A stretch of 64,000 bases of DNA. Source: Fremontodendron californicum (taxonomy: Eukaryota; Streptophyta; Magnoliopsida; Malvales; Malvaceae). The DNA lies in assembly GCA_030761205.1 (NCBI GenBank), contig JAULJL010000002.1, forward strand, positions 21,555,010 to 21,619,009, given 5' to 3'. Under the pieces are notes generated by a model. The model had not been told where the DNA came from and searched no databases. It saw only the letters and a program-made list of their open reading frames with translations. A program made the position numbers and the translations under genes. Shown here one piece after another: positions 23,791-36,449 of the stretch (positions are counted from its first letter, which is position 1; the number at the start of each line of letters is the position of its first letter).

Positions 23791-23887
23791 CTAGCCCATG
23801 CAGATTGTTAATCACGAAGGCTTAGGTAATTTAGTACTCCGGAAGTGTTTCACTAGCCCATGCAGATTGTTAATCACGAAGGCTTAG
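23791..23887 (-). repeat. Duplicated leader motif in Ogre C
   Basis: A perfect 35-bp block, from CTAGCCCATGCAGATTG to CACGAAGGCTTAG, occurs at 23,791-23,825 and 23,853-23,887, 62 bp apart. Ogre D has a comparable pair 61 bp apart at 34,388 and 34,449. Confidence 0.8.
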
Positions 23888-24254
23888 TTACTTTGCTCCC
23901 AATTAAAAGGACGGAACTCGAGTATAGGACTCATGATATGCAAATGCACATGTAGTGTGTGAGGAGAAATAACAAACCTTTCACCACTTATTCTACATCC
24001 CTTAATCTAAATGCCCCAACAAGATTAAACAACATAAACCATCAATTAGTCAATAAATGAATATATGCACCAAAATAACTAGAGAACAATTATAATATGT
24101 ATACACATGAATATGGACATATTTAAAACTTTTTATTATCTTTGAAATTATCCTTTTTTATTTTAATGTGGGAATTAAAATTAAATACCAATTAAACCAA
24201 CAAAACCGAGACTTTGATAACACACGACTAATTTTAGGCCTGACTCTCTAATAG

Positions 24255-24272
24255 TCCCCAACGGAGTCGCCA
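24255..24272 (-). other. Primer binding site of Ogre C (tRNA-Arg type)
   Basis: The minus strand reads TGGCGACTCCGTTGGGGA, 3 bp from the LTR end. It differs by one base from the Ogre D site. This PBS is characteristic of Ogre-type elements and fits the 3' end of a tRNA-Arg. Confidence 0.85.
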
Positions 24273-27200
24273 AGCTGTCACAACCTAAAAAATAACAAGT
24301 CTCATCGCAAGACTTTATTATTCGTAAAGCGTGACATTAAAAAAAATCGAGAAAAAGTTGACTTAATTCCTCTTAAAAATGAAGGTTTTGAAAATGACCT
24401 TGAAAAAGACATGGAGTCGCCACCAATCTTTTTTTAGCTAGGTGTGATCGGCCACCTATTAAAACCGGTTTTATAAAATATTTTAAAATTACTTAAAACA
24501 TTTTTAAAACCATTTTCAAGTCACGTTTTAAACCAGAGAAATCAAAGAAGCGAGTTCGGGACTCGATTTCGTGTGGGGAAGGATTAGCACCCCCACAACG
24601 CCCGTATAAAACGGTACCTTATTAATCATGTGTTATCTCAAGTCTCGATAAAAAAGTCGATTTTAAATTTAGTATTTCGAGTTAATTCCCAATTTAAAGA
24701 AAAATAATTCCATTTTTAATTGAAAATGATCCGGAATTTATAAATTCAAAATTTTCCTATATTCCCCAACAAATGGAGCAAAATATAGAAATTTTTATTA
24801 GTTTGGAAAACTTTCCGAATCATTCTTATTTTAAAGAAGATATTCCGTTATTAATGATAATTGATCCTCCCCAGCAAACCCGGCAGAGAACTCATGAATT
24901 ATTTTAACTCAGAAATATCTTTATTTTATTGAAAATCATTACCTTTTTGAAAAAATTTAAAAAAAATATGAATATGAATATGTTTGATATAAATAAAATG
25001 ACATAGCAAAGTCTAATTAATATAATGCAACCTAAATGATATGATATAATTTAAATGTCTTAGTATATTCTAAATGAAATGAAATATCCTAAGTTATATG
25101 ATATATTCTAAATGAAATAAAATAACCTAGGTGACATAATATATTCTAAATGAAATGAAATGACCTAGGTAACAAAATATATTCTATATGAAATGAAATG
25201 ACCTAAGTGACATAATATATTCTAAATGAAGTGACCTAGGTAACATAATATATTCTATATGAAATGAAATGACCTAAGTCACATGACATATTTTATATGA
25301 AATGAAATAATTTAAATGGCATGGCAAATATAAATGATATGGCATATACTCTAAATGACATGAAACATAAAATAATGCTATCATATAATATGCATGAAAA
25401 TAAAAATAAAAATAATAATGCATGAACATAGTATATGCTAAATAATATGACAAAAATAACTAAATAAAAAGCATAGAATATCATGAAATATTCAAAACTA
25501 TATAACAATTAATATAATATCAAAAATTTAAATAATAAATAATAACAACACCATGAAAATTATCATAGCAAAAATCACATATTATATAGTATGCATGAAT
25601 ATGGAAAATGCAATGCATGAGAATGTATTTTTTCCTTTAATTAAGAAAATCCGAATATCTAAAAAGATATCCGGCTATCTTAGGAAAATAAATCAAATTA
25701 AATATTCTAAAACCAGAATACTTTGTGATTGTTTGAAAACAATTTTGAAAAGCTTAGATTAAAAATAAAAACCTAGCTAAACCCCTTTTTAAATGGCTCT
25801 AATTTCCTAAGTTTAAAATCCCGGACTTGACCACCCTTAACCCGAGACTTAAAAAATCATTTTTAGAGTTTAAAAAGACTTATAAACTACCCTAAGTCAG
25901 TAGATAAACATCCTAATCAGCCCCCTCTAAGTAACTTAACCAAAACAGAAAAATAATTTTCCTTCAAATTCAATTCTACCTCCACTGTCCAGTTTTAAAG
26001 CATGATTTTTTACCCTATTTTTAAAAATTAAAAAAATCTAAAAACAATAATGGAGACTCGGAACATGTAAAACTACATGGAAAAAATTTGGCTTAATTTT
26101 TTGATTAAAGATGACTGCCCAGAAAAATCGGGAAAGTACGAGTACTGGGTGAACAAAAACTGTTTTGCCAAAACACATTATTTAGCCTTTGATAAAATCA
26201 TTTAAAAATCAAAGTAAAAATATTAGAGACTCTCTAAAAGACTCACAAACAGTAGCTAATACTTTTGAAAAGTTAGACAAAAAGTTGACTAAGTAAATAA
26301 AATCACAAAGGTAGAATAATCAATTTGACAACTCTTTAATTTTCCACAAGTATGCTCAAGTGAGCATGACATTGAACCATTGATTGGCCTAAGTCATAAG
26401 TCAAGTGGAAAGGACATGAAATGCATGAAAAATACAGCAAATATGATGCATGAAATGCAGGGTTTAAAACCTAAATGACATGAAAAATGCATGGCATCAA
26501 TAAAATGACCTAGACCTAAATGAACTTGCATGGCATTTAATGTAACCTAGGTCTAAAATGCATGAATATGCATGGCAAAGCAAACCAATCCTAAACCTAA
26601 AAAATGCATGGCAATAACACAAAAATATGGCATGCTTAAACAAAATACTCAACCAAATATCATGAAAATGCTAACCTATCAACTAGCATAACAAAAATGC
26701 ACACACAAAGCACACAACATGAGGGTGGCCAAATGGCCTCATGTTTAAAATGAGCATGGCATTTTCACAAACACATGATATACTAACATGCATAGCTAAA
26801 GAATAACACTCAAATCATGCAAATATAAAGTAAAGGGATGAAAACCAATAGGCATTTTCACAAATAAATGGATTACAAAATATAAAACAAAAACAAACTT
26901 AAACATTTTGAAAATAGAAAATCAAAAATGCAAGACAAGTAAAATAAACATGATAACAAGATAATAGACTCAAAAATGGAAACAAGCAAGCAACCAAATT
27001 AAAACAAGCTTCATGTTTAGGTATTAGAAGAAGATTTAAAGCATCAAAACTTGTTAAATATCAAGAAGAACATGAAATAAAAAATACAAACAACAACTAT
27101 ACTAAAAACAGACCATTCGGCCGCCATTATAACAAAAGAAAAAAAAAATTCAAAGCTTTTTTCCAAGAAAGTATGAAGAAGAACTTGAAGAAGAATATTA

Positions 27201-28039
27201 AAAACACTTATTTTAAAAGAAAAATCAATAGAAACTCACCAAAGTGGTAATCAAAATAGCAAATCAAGAGTGGAAATCAAAGAAAGTGCAAGAGTATGGT
27301 GCTTAAAGCAACCTGTATAACCTATCTTTCAAGCTTTTTCCCTTCTAACTTTCTTTTCTTTTCTAAACTTTTCTTTTTGCCTTTCAACAATGGAGGGAAA
27401 AATCAGCAAAAACCAAGAGAGAATAGAGAGTGATTAGCTGAAAATGAAAGACAGAGTGACCCCTCCTTGTAGTGGCCGAATGGCCCTTATCCCCTAGGAT
27501 GTTGTCATCTTTTCTTCAACCAATTTTCATCCAAAGGCTATTGATCCAAGATGTTTAAAAAATGAAATTATCACCCTTAGAATAGGCCATCAGCTATCCA
27601 TAATTACAGCTGTTCAAGAATCTTAAGCCATTATGTTGACACTCTCCCTCTTCATGCGTTGGTCCATGTGGCTTATTTGCAAGGGCTTGATCAAAAAATA
27701 ACTTACTCTTCATTGTTGGCCTTTTGATTAAAAATCAGAAAATGTCTACGCATTCTTGGGCCTTGGTCGGCAAACCCCTTTTCTTCCAACCCATGTTTCA
27801 TTTTTTTTAAAGGCAAGAAAAGCCCTTTTCGGTTTCTTGGGTAAAATAACCTTTTTGCCCCCCAAACATAAATAAATGGAAAACGGACTCCAAATTCAAA
27901 TATTCTTTTTTAAATACTTTCAAAATAATAAAAAAATTGAATTCTGGAAGTTTTCAAAATTTTTTGAGTCCATTTGCTATTTATTTGGATTTTTTCTTCC
28001 AAAATTGCCCTTTTATGCGCCCAAACTTTACCATTTTTT

Positions 28040-28450
28040 AAACGAGCTCCAAATCCAGATTTTTATTCACCAATCTCTTCCAAATAATTTAAAAGTGTGA
28101 TCTAGAAGTTTTCATAATTTTTGGAACTCATTTGGTATTTTTTCGGGATTTATCTACTTGAATTACTATATAAGGGGCCCGGGATTTGGCCATTTTGCAA
28201 ACGAACTCTGAATCAAGATTTTATTTCTCCAATCTCTTCCAAATAATTTTAAAATGATATTTTCAAATTTTCAGAATTTTTGGAGTTCATTTGCTATTTT
28301 TTCGGGATTTATCTTCTTGAATTTCAACATAGAGACCCGAGATTTGGCCATTTTGCAAACGAACTCCGAATCAATATTTTCTTTCACCAATCTATTCGAA
28401 ATGATTTAAGAATGAGATTCGCAATTTTTCAGAATTTTTGGAGTGAATTT
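28040..28450 (-). repeat. 158-bp tandem repeat in LTR C (about 3 units)
   Basis: AAACGAACTC occurs near 28,200 and 28,358 and a diverged unit near 28,040, giving the 158-bp period of the other LTRs. Confidence 0.8.
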
Positions 28451-28936
28451 GCTATTTTTCCCAGATTTTCCAATTTTGCCCTTTTGCCTATGAAACCCGA
28501 TTTTGCTCAAAACAAGTCCAATTTTCAGATTTTCTTCAAACTGGGCTTTGTGGTATCCTTTTTTAATCACTACTCATCCATTAGGGGCTTTAGTCTTACC
28601 GAATTGGGTCATTTCTATAATTCTTCCAAATTTCACTGAAATCCACCAGAAATCGTAATCCTCGATTTTCTTCCAAATTGACTTTTCTTTCAGTTTTTCT
28701 TCCAAGTAACTTCTCCATTACCCATAGTCAGTGCTTATCTTTCATTTGGAATCTTCAATTTTGACCAATTTGATCGTTTAAGCACTTTTCCCAAAATTTC
28801 CTGAACTAGGGTTTCCTTTCTACTGAATCTCCGTAACCCAACTTCCGAACTCCATATCTTTCAATGTAGACCTCGGATTATCAAAATTCTTTCGCCATTT
28901 TTCAATTGAACTTCAAATCTTGATTTTGAAAGTGGG

Positions 28937-28988
28937 TTGACTTTTTTAGTAGTTGACTTTTCGAGGTTGACTTTTTTCAAGTTTGACT
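28937..28988 (-). promoter_or_regulatory. W-box-like array in LTR C
   Basis: TTGACT occurs at 28,937, 28,953, 28,967 and 28,983, about 135-190 bp from the LTR start. Confidence 0.4.
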
Positions 28989-29123
28989 TTTTATGCTCGT
29001 CTTCTTAGACGAAGTCTCGGAGTACTAGCTGTAGGATGATAAAAGTCTTTTTACATTCTAAAACATCAATTTAGGAAGAAAACATACCTGTTTTAGTGGT
29101 CCGGACAAAATTAGGTGTCTACA

Positions 29124-32100
29124 AAGAAAAATATGAAAGAAGAAGAAATTGCTAGGATTTTTCTTCCATTGGTCAGCCAGCATAAAGGAGAAGAAGGAAG
29201 CTTTATCAATTTAATTCCTTAGTCACTATTAAGCTCACATGCTACCACTAACACCTTGCAAATGGCCCCCCTTCATCCAATGGCTTAGGTGCCTTGTAGG
29301 AAAGTTGAATGCATTAAATGCCAAGATGACTTTTTATTTGTCATGAAAGAACCCTCATCTAATGGCCAAGAATGGAAGAACACAACTCATCCAAAGATGG
29401 ACATCCATTTGGCCAAGCAAGGAAGTGCATGGGATTGTTACTTTCCATCCAATGGCTTAGGCCATGTACAAGGGCTAAACACACATGTTAAGGACTGGAT
29501 TTAATATACAAGATGTCGTTTTATGTTGTCCTCATCCAATGACCAAGAATGGAAGAGCACAACTCATCCAAGGGTAGGCACTCAAAGGGAGCAAGGGAGT
29601 GCATGGGATTGGTCATCTTTTTCATCTAAGGGTTGATGTTATTATAAGGGCTGAGCACACATCTTAAGGGTCGCTATCAATTGGCAAGATGATATTTTTA
29701 TGTTGTCATGAAAATATCTTAATCTAAAGGCCAAAATTGGGGGAGAAAAAGTGCACCTTTGATCCTATGGTGGAGAGGCCATTCAGCCAAGGCTAAAGGG
29801 GGGGCTGAGCATTTTTTCACAGGTTTGAAGGTTGGAAGTCAGTAGCTAGGGGAAAAAAAGGTTTTGAAAGAAAAAAGAAAGGTTTTCTATAAGAGAGCTT
29901 GAAGGTAGTCATTTCTACCTAGCACTAGCATGGTTTTCTTCTTGTTTTCTATGTTGATTTCTTGATTTTTCACTTTGTTTTCCTACTACATTTCTCATAG
30001 AAATAAAGTTTTTAAAATGTTTACTTAAGTTTTCATCTCTTCTTCTTCACCAAAATGGTTGAAAATAAATTTTTTTTCTACAAAGTTTGTGCTTGGACGA
30101 ATTTGAAGGAATGCTTGCCTTGATTTTTTTCTTTTTTTCTTCTTTGCATGTTGTTGTGGAAAAATTATTTTTAGAAGGTTTATTTGAGTATTTAAGGTTC
30201 TGACTTTTTACAAAAAATGAAACAAAAAAGGTTGAAATGGCTACATGATCTTGATACATATCAAGTGACAATGGTTAGGGGAGAGGCTATACCCATTTTG
30301 ACCAACCATGAAGTTCACCTCTATTTTGTTGATTGGCATGGTTTATTTTCTAATTTTTTTGAAATGGAAAGGCTTCATGATCTTGAAAAGATCAAGTGAT
30401 TATCGTTCGGGGAGAGGCTATGCCCATTTTGTACCAACAATGGAGCTTAACTTTCCTTGTTTTATTTACTAGTTTTGTCTTCATATTTTCTTTGCATGTC
30501 TATGTTTATTTTGATCATGTTCTTTACATTATTTTTATGCTATATTTTCATTTTATATTTTTTCATGAAATGATATTTCTTTGTAGGTTTTGGCCCTTAA
30601 GTTCTTCTCGATTATATTTTGCATTTTGTTTCATGTATCGTACTTTGCATGTTTCCATATTTGCATCATATGTTTATGATATGACCATTCGGCTACTCCC
30701 ATGTTGTTTGCCTTGTAGGTGTATTTTCATTTTTTCTTGTTGATTTGTTTGCATTTCCCTGTTAGGTTTTTTTGATAGGTCATTTGGCCATGTTGGATTT
30801 TTGGGCAAGTTTGCATTATTTCTCATGTTTATTGCCATGCATTGCTATGCCATTTAATTCTTAGGTCACATTAGCATCTTCATGCATATTCATAACATTT
30901 AGGTCTAAGTCATATTTGTATTATCAAGCATTGCATGCATATTAAGTTAGGATAGCATTTATTGTCATGCAAACTCATGCTAGGCATTTAGGTTATTTTG
31001 AATTGTCATGCATTTCCCTTGCCATTTATGCCTTAGACCATGCATTTCATACATTTCATTTTCTGAATGTCAAATTGGTGTGTCAAATTCAAACAGTAGA
31101 GGCAGATTTGAATTCAAAAAGAAAAACAAGGGTTGGAATTGGCTAAGGAATTTAGAGGGGGTTGGTTAGAAGCTTTAGCTACTGTCTTAGGATAGTTTCT
31201 AAGCCTTTTTAAACTTTAAAAATGATTTATAAATCTCGGGTTAAGGGTGGTCAAGTCCGGGAACTAAAACTTAGAAAATTAGAGCCATTTTAAAAGGGTT
31301 TGGTAGGGGTTTTAATCTTCATTCAAGTTTTTCTTCAAAATTGTTTTCAAACAATCACAAAGTTTTGTTTTTAGAAAATCTAATTTGAGATATTTTCCTA
31401 AGGTAGCTGGATATCTTTTTAGATATACGGATTTCTTTATTTAGAGGAAAAAATACATTTTCATGCATTGCATTTTCCATCTTCATGCATTTTATTTAAT
31501 ATGTGATTTTTGCTATGATATTTTTCATGGTATTATTATTACATTGATTTACATTTTATGTTGTTATATTGTTTGCCATATGATTTTGAATATTTCATGC
31601 TACCCTATATTTTTTTCTTTAGTCATTTATTTTTGTCACATTATTTAGCATATACTATGTTCATGCATTTTTATTTTATTTTCATGCATATTTTATGATA
31701 GAATTATTTTATGTTCATGTCATTTCTTGTCACTTAGATCATATTCCATGTCATTTAGGTTATGTTATTTAGAATATGCCATGTTATTTAAAATATGCCA
31801 TATCATTTAAATTGCCATGTCATTTAAATCATTTTATTTCATTTAGAATATACCATGATACTTAGGATTTTTCATTTCATCTAGAATATACTATGCCATT
31901 TAAATTATGTCAAATCATTTAGGTTGGATTATATTATCTAGACTTTGCTATGTCATTTTATTTATATCATATGTTTTTTAAATGTTTTTTAAAAAAAAAA
32001 AGATAATGATTTTCAATAAAAAATAATGATATTCCCGAGTTAAAATAATTCATGAGTTCTCTACCGGGTTTGCTGGAGGGAATATCATCAATTATCATTA

Positions 32101-32683
32101 ATAAAGGAATATCTTTCTTTCAAAAAACGAGAATGATTCGAAAAGTTTTCCAAATAAATAAAAATTTATATATTTTGCCGATTTGGTCGGGGAATATAGG
32201 AAAATTTTGTAATAAATTCCGAATAATTTTCAATTAAAAATGGAATTATTTTTCTTTAAATTGGGAATTAACTTGAAATACTAAATTAAAAACCAACTTT
32301 TTACCGAGACTTGAGATAACACATGATTAATAAGGTACCATTTTATACGAGCGTTGTGGGGGTGCTTATCTTTCCCCGCACGTAACCGAGTCCCAAACCC
32401 GATTCTTCGATTTTCTCTGGTTTATAACGTAGACTTGAAATTGGTTTTAAAAATGTTTTAATTAATTTTAAAATTTTTTATAAAATCGGTTTTAATAGAT
32501 GGCGTATCACACCTAGCAAAAAAATATTGGTGGCGACTCCATGTCTTTTAACGAGGCCATTTTCATACCATCGACCTTTTATTTCAAGAGGAATGAAGTC
32601 GACTTTTCCTCGATTTTTTAATGTCACGCCTAACGAATAATAAAGTCTCGCGATGAGACATCGTTATTTTTTAGGTTGCGACA
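29124..32683 (+). mobile_element. Partial Ogre LTR, first ~1.2 kb missing
   Basis: It is collinear with LTR E from about 43,608 to 47,635 and ends TTTAGGTTGCGACA. The left part is absent because Ogre C sits there. It also lacks about 470 bp relative to E near 31,060 (E 45,565-46,030). It is followed by J sequence, not by a PBS, so it is a 3' or solo LTR. Confidence 0.88.
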
Positions 32684-32849
32684 TATACTTGACAAACAAA
32701 GAAAACACAAGCCAAACACATAGAGGAGATGCAACAAATATTGGTTGAGGAGTAACAACAACTTCGGACAACCTCCCTATGTGATCCAAAGTGTCCCCTA
32801 AGTGATTAAGAAAGCTCCCTATGACCACCCTAAATGATTCCAAATACAC

Positions 32850-33335
32850 CTTATGTGATCCATAGTGTTCCCTAAAAAAAATGATCAAACAAGTTTCGAA
32901 GGCAACACTCTAGGTGATCCCAAGTGCACCCTATATGATCCGGAGTGTTCCCTAAGTGATCAAACATGTTTCCATGGCAGCACCCTAAGAGATCCCAAGT
33001 GCACCCTATGTGATCCGAAGTGTTCCCTAAGTGATCAAACAAGTTTCTGAGGCAACACCCTAAGTGATTCAAGGTGCACCCTATGTGATCCGAAGTGTTC
33101 CCTAAGTGATCAAACAAGTTTCTAGGGCGACACCCTATGTGATCCTAAGAGCACCCTAAGTGATACCCAAGTTTTCTCTAAGTGATCAAACAAGTTTCCA
33201 AGGTGGCACCCTAAGTGATCCTAAGTGCACCCTAAGTGATACCCAAGTGTTCTCTAAGTGATCAAACAAGATTCCAAGGTGCATCCGAAATGATCCTAAG
33301 TGCCTCTAAGTGATCCTAAGTGCCCCCTAAGTGGC
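32850..33335. repeat. 75-bp tandem repeat of J, first copy
   Basis: CAAAC of AAGTGATCAAAC recurs at 32,886, 32,961, 33,036 and 33,111, a 75-bp period, with looser units to 33,335. Because 75 is a multiple of 3, periodic frames stay open on both strands (for example 32,872-33,117 minus). They are not genes. Confidence 0.9.
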
Positions 33336-33385
33336 CAAGCAAGTTCCAATGAGCTCCCCTATGAGGACTAGGCGACAACAAGAAC

Positions 33386-33500
33386 ACTTGGGTGAGCATG
33401 GCCAAAACTCCAAGCACTTGGGGAAGCATGGCCGAAACTCCAAACATTTGTGGGAGTATGGCCGAAACTCCAAACACTTGGGGAAGCATGTCGAAAGACT
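33386..33500. repeat. 30-bp tandem repeat of J, about 4 units
   Basis: ACTTGGGGAAGCATGGCCGA and AACTCCAAAC repeat every 30 bp. The same array lies at about 48,330-48,440. Open frames with ten-residue repeats result. Confidence 0.85.
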
Positions 33501-33683
33501 CAAAACACATAGGGGAGCAAGATGGAAATCACCAAATATATAAGAGGGCAAAACGTGGTGTATCCATCCTACGCTAGAAAAAGACTCAACGAAAGTCATA
33601 GGAATGAAAGTCGCCAACACTTTCGCACGGCTAGTACGAGTTCTACAACTCATACTAGAAGGAGGGAGTAGAGTGTGTACACA

Positions 33684-33978
33684 TAATGCAGACTTGATTC
33701 TTCGATTTTCTCTGGTTTATAACGCAGTCTTGAAATTGGTTTTAAAAATGTTTTAATTAATTTTAAAATGTTTTATAAAATCGGTTTTAATAGGTGGCCG
33801 ATCACACCTAGCCAAAAAATATTTGTGGCGACTCCATGTCTTTTTACGAGGCCATTTTCATACCCTCGACCTTTTATTTCAAAAGGAATTAAGTCGACTT
33901 TTCCTCGGTTTTTTAATGTCATGCCTAACGAATAATAAAGTCTCGCGATGAGACATCGTTATTTTTTAGGTTGCGACA
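33684..33978 (+). mobile_element. Last ~295 bp of the Ogre D 5' LTR
   Basis: The sequence equals the end of the other Ogre LTRs (TTCTTCGATTTTCTCTGG to GGTTGCGACA) and is followed by the PBS, so it is a 5' LTR end. Its left border is a junction with J sequence. Confidence 0.88.
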
Positions 33979-33981
33979 GCT

Positions 33982-33999
33982 TGGCGACTCCGCTGGGGA
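33982..33999 (+). other. Primer binding site of Ogre D (tRNA-Arg type)
   Basis: TGGCGACTCCGCTGGGGA lies 3 bp after the LTR end GCGACA. It is the typical Ogre PBS. Confidence 0.9.
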
Positions 34000-35517
34000 C
34001 ATTTTAGAGAGTCAGGCCTAAAATTAGTCGTGTGATATCAAAGTCTCGGTTTTGTTGGTTTAATTGGTATTAATTTTAATTCCCACATTTTTTTAAATAA
34101 AGAGAATTTTGAAAATAAAAAAATGTTTTTGAATACGGTCATACTCATGTGCATGCATTTTATTATTTTTCTCTAGTTATTTAATGTTGTATATTATAAT
34201 TGTTTGTTGGTTAATGCGTTACACTGTTCTTGATCTTTGTTTTAATAAATTGTTGGGATATTTAGAATAAGGATTGTAGAATATGTGGTGAAAGGTTTGT
34301 TGTTCCTCCACTCACACTCACTTGCATTTGCATAACATGAGCTCTCTACCTAGGTTTCGTCCTTTTAAGTAGGAGTAAAGTAACTACGCCTTCATGATGA
34401 TCCTCCGTATGGGCTAGTGAAACACTTTCGAAGTATAAAGTACCTAAAGCCTTCGAGATGATCCTCCGTATGGGCTTAGGAAAATATACTCTAACGAATT
34501 GAACCAGCTTTTGTCGAGGTGCCTTACTAGCCTTCACAGACGACAGTGATGAGCAATTTGGGGCCTTTAGAACCGATTCACCCTCATATAGTTAACCTAA
34601 GCGAAGCCATGCTAGATTTTTGTTAGATGCACCGAAGCTAGGAACACATGGAGGAATGCTTCTAACCTTTTGTTACCTAATTTTTACACTTTGAATAGGT
34701 ATTGTAGGTCGGGTAACGATGTATGTACATCGCCCGTAATAAATGTGATAATCCGCCCTGAAGGCATCGTGATGCCTAAATAAGCAGATTCTGTTGGGGC
34801 AAATGTTCACTAACTTTTTGAAATTGAAAGTATAAACATTATTTTTCAAACATATTTGCATTTTGCATATTTCATGCATGTGTGAGTAGAGCATGTACAT
34901 TTATGGTTTTATTTTTGATCTCATTTCTTATAATAAACGGATGGTGATAATAATCTCATTTCCTGATTTCATAAATTGGTAGTGTTACATGAACATTTGC
35001 ATATTGTACCATAGTAGGATCCACTACACCAAAATTCTTTTGAAAATAATATGTTTGATTTTTTATAAAGAAAACATGTTCCAAAAAAATCATATATATT
35101 AAATTTGGAGGCAAATTTTGCATAGTGAGATTTTTGAATAATCAAAATTTGGTCCCACCAATTTCGTGAAATCATTGGTCATTGTATATACCTTTGTGTT
35201 AATTCATTTATTCTTTGCATATATCATTTTGACATCATGTTACAGTCATAAGCATGTATGCTCATTCATTGTAGAATACAATCATAGTTAGCATAAATTT
35301 TCTATATATATATATCCATGCAGTAATTTGCTTATTCTTTACATGCATCATGTTGGCATCAGGTTGCAGACCTGGCATACATAGTCATTATAATTTCTTT
35401 GAACGCTTCATGCATTAATCATTAGTATATTCATGCATATAGGAATAGAGTATGAACATTCATAATTGTATTCTTAAATCTCATGACATTTTCATTTGCA
35501 TGAAAGGGGTTCGATAT
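34000..35517 (+). mobile_element. Ogre D leader, non-coding
   Basis: It contains a duplicated GATGATCCTCCGTATGGGCT block (about 34,396 and 34,458), a section matching Ogre C's leader (34,505-34,660), then AT-rich DNA with GCATGTATG- and CATGTTGGCATCAGGTTGCA-type phrases (35,200-35,420) that recur at 36,760-37,170. ORF1 is absent. Confidence 0.7.
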
Positions 35518-36449
35518 ATGAGGAAAGAATTGAAGAAACGAGTGGGTGCTTTGGAATGAAATCAAGAGGAGTTTGGACATGAACTCCGGGAGTTGAAGGA
35601 ACAGCTTGTCAAATTTATGAAAATATTTGAGGATATGGGTAAGAGTAAAGGGGAATTTTCTCAGGGTTCTTCATCACTTTTGGATCAACCAAAACCTTCA
35701 GGTCCAGAACATACAATCCTTGCTAGATCCTACGCTTGCCAGTGTTACAAAAGGTGCATCCCTGATGAAATTGTGGACAAAATCATGAAAATGATTAAGC
35801 CAGAGAGCCTGATACCAAAGACAGAAAACACGGATCATGTACCATACCTGCAAACTGCTCTAAGTCCAACCTAGTATCCTTACCCTACTATGGCTCAATT
35901 GTCCACTGGGATGATCACTATGGGACCCCTGAATCCCACTCCATCACCACCAACTGGCAGTTCGTACCATTTCCCTCATCAATCATCTTATCAAGCATTC
36001 GGGATAGGAACCTCAAACTATGTACAACCTCCAAGGGTCCCGTATGCAAATCCATACCCTTGCCTTGTTATTTGCCATCTCCCTATGTAAACACTTTGGT
36101 TCGGACCTTAGTGCCACCACCAAGTGCCCCAACTCCTAGGCCATGTAATATTAAGAAACAACCCAAAAACAAGACTCAAGAGCTGTATGATCCCATTCCA
36201 ATCAGCTACCAAGAGCTTCTCCCTATATTGATCCAAAATCACATGGTTGCCTGTATCCCGCTAAAACCCCTGTTACCACCATATCCAAAGTGGTATAATC
36301 CAAATGCAAGATGTGATTATCACTGTGGAATTGCTGGCCATAGCATTGAAGACTGTATAGCATTCAAAAAGAAAGTGCAATCTCTTATAGAGATCAAGTG
36401 GATTGATCCAACGACACTGATTGATAGAGGGCTAAAAAAGCGTCATTAG
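35518..36449 (+). pseudogene. Ogre D gag module 1, lacking the capsid core
   Basis: The ATG at 35,518 starts MRKELKKRVGALE, a charged, coiled-coil-like N-terminus, stopped by TGA at 35,557. The frame continues (LRELKEQLVKFMK, then a Pro-rich part) past a TAG at 35,872, with one frameshift near 36,060. It ends with YNPNARCDYHCGIAGHSIEDC at 36,295-36,357, the gag zinc-knuckle type of Tat elements, and a TAG at 36,447. The Retrotrans_gag core (WxxxxxAFxxQYK region) expected between the two halves is missing. Confidence 0.75.

Larger units (their letters stand above)
23308..24275 (-). mobile_element. Ogre C 5' leader between PBS and ORF1
   Basis: It aligns with Ogre D's leader (34,000-34,800) in the same order: CCAACGGAGTCGCCA end, Met-poor AT-rich part, duplicated CATGCAGATTG block, then a block shared with 34,505-34,660. 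The 74-aa frame at 23,500-23,724 is not convincing as a gene. An A-run of 18 lies at about 23,379-23,396. Confidence 0.7.
22395..29123 (-). mobile_element. Ogre C: 5' LTR, leader and ORF1 only, truncated
   Basis: Read on the minus strand: LTR 29,123-24,276, PBS 24,272-24,255, leader, then ORF1 from 23,307, broken off at 22,395 against J repeat sequence. Gag, pol and the 3' LTR are missing. The LTR start at 29,123 abuts the interior of a plus-strand Ogre LTR (29,124 on), so C inserted into that LTR before the deletion that removed its other half. Confidence 0.85.
24276..29123 (-). mobile_element. Ogre C 5' LTR (4,848 bp)
   Basis: On the plus strand it runs from TGTCACAACC to AGGTGTCTACA. It contains ATTTAGAATAT-type short repeats (25,020-25,300), about three 158-bp units (28,040-28,450) and four W-box-like TTGACT sites (28,937-28,988). 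Frames of 60-119 codons inside it are repeat shadows. Confidence 0.9.
32684..33683 (+). repeat. Duplicated 1-kb slice of J's interior
   Basis: It is collinear with 47,636-48,635 with only scattered differences. It starts just after an Ogre LTR end in both places and stops at TGTGTACACATA, where the other copy continues GCGAACC and this one jumps into the middle of an Ogre LTR end. Confidence 0.9.

Noticed and set aside
30396..30743. 115-aa hydrophobic frame resembling a membrane protein
   Set aside because: T-rich Ogre LTR sequence translates as Phe/Ile/Leu runs. The same region in other LTR copies is disrupted.
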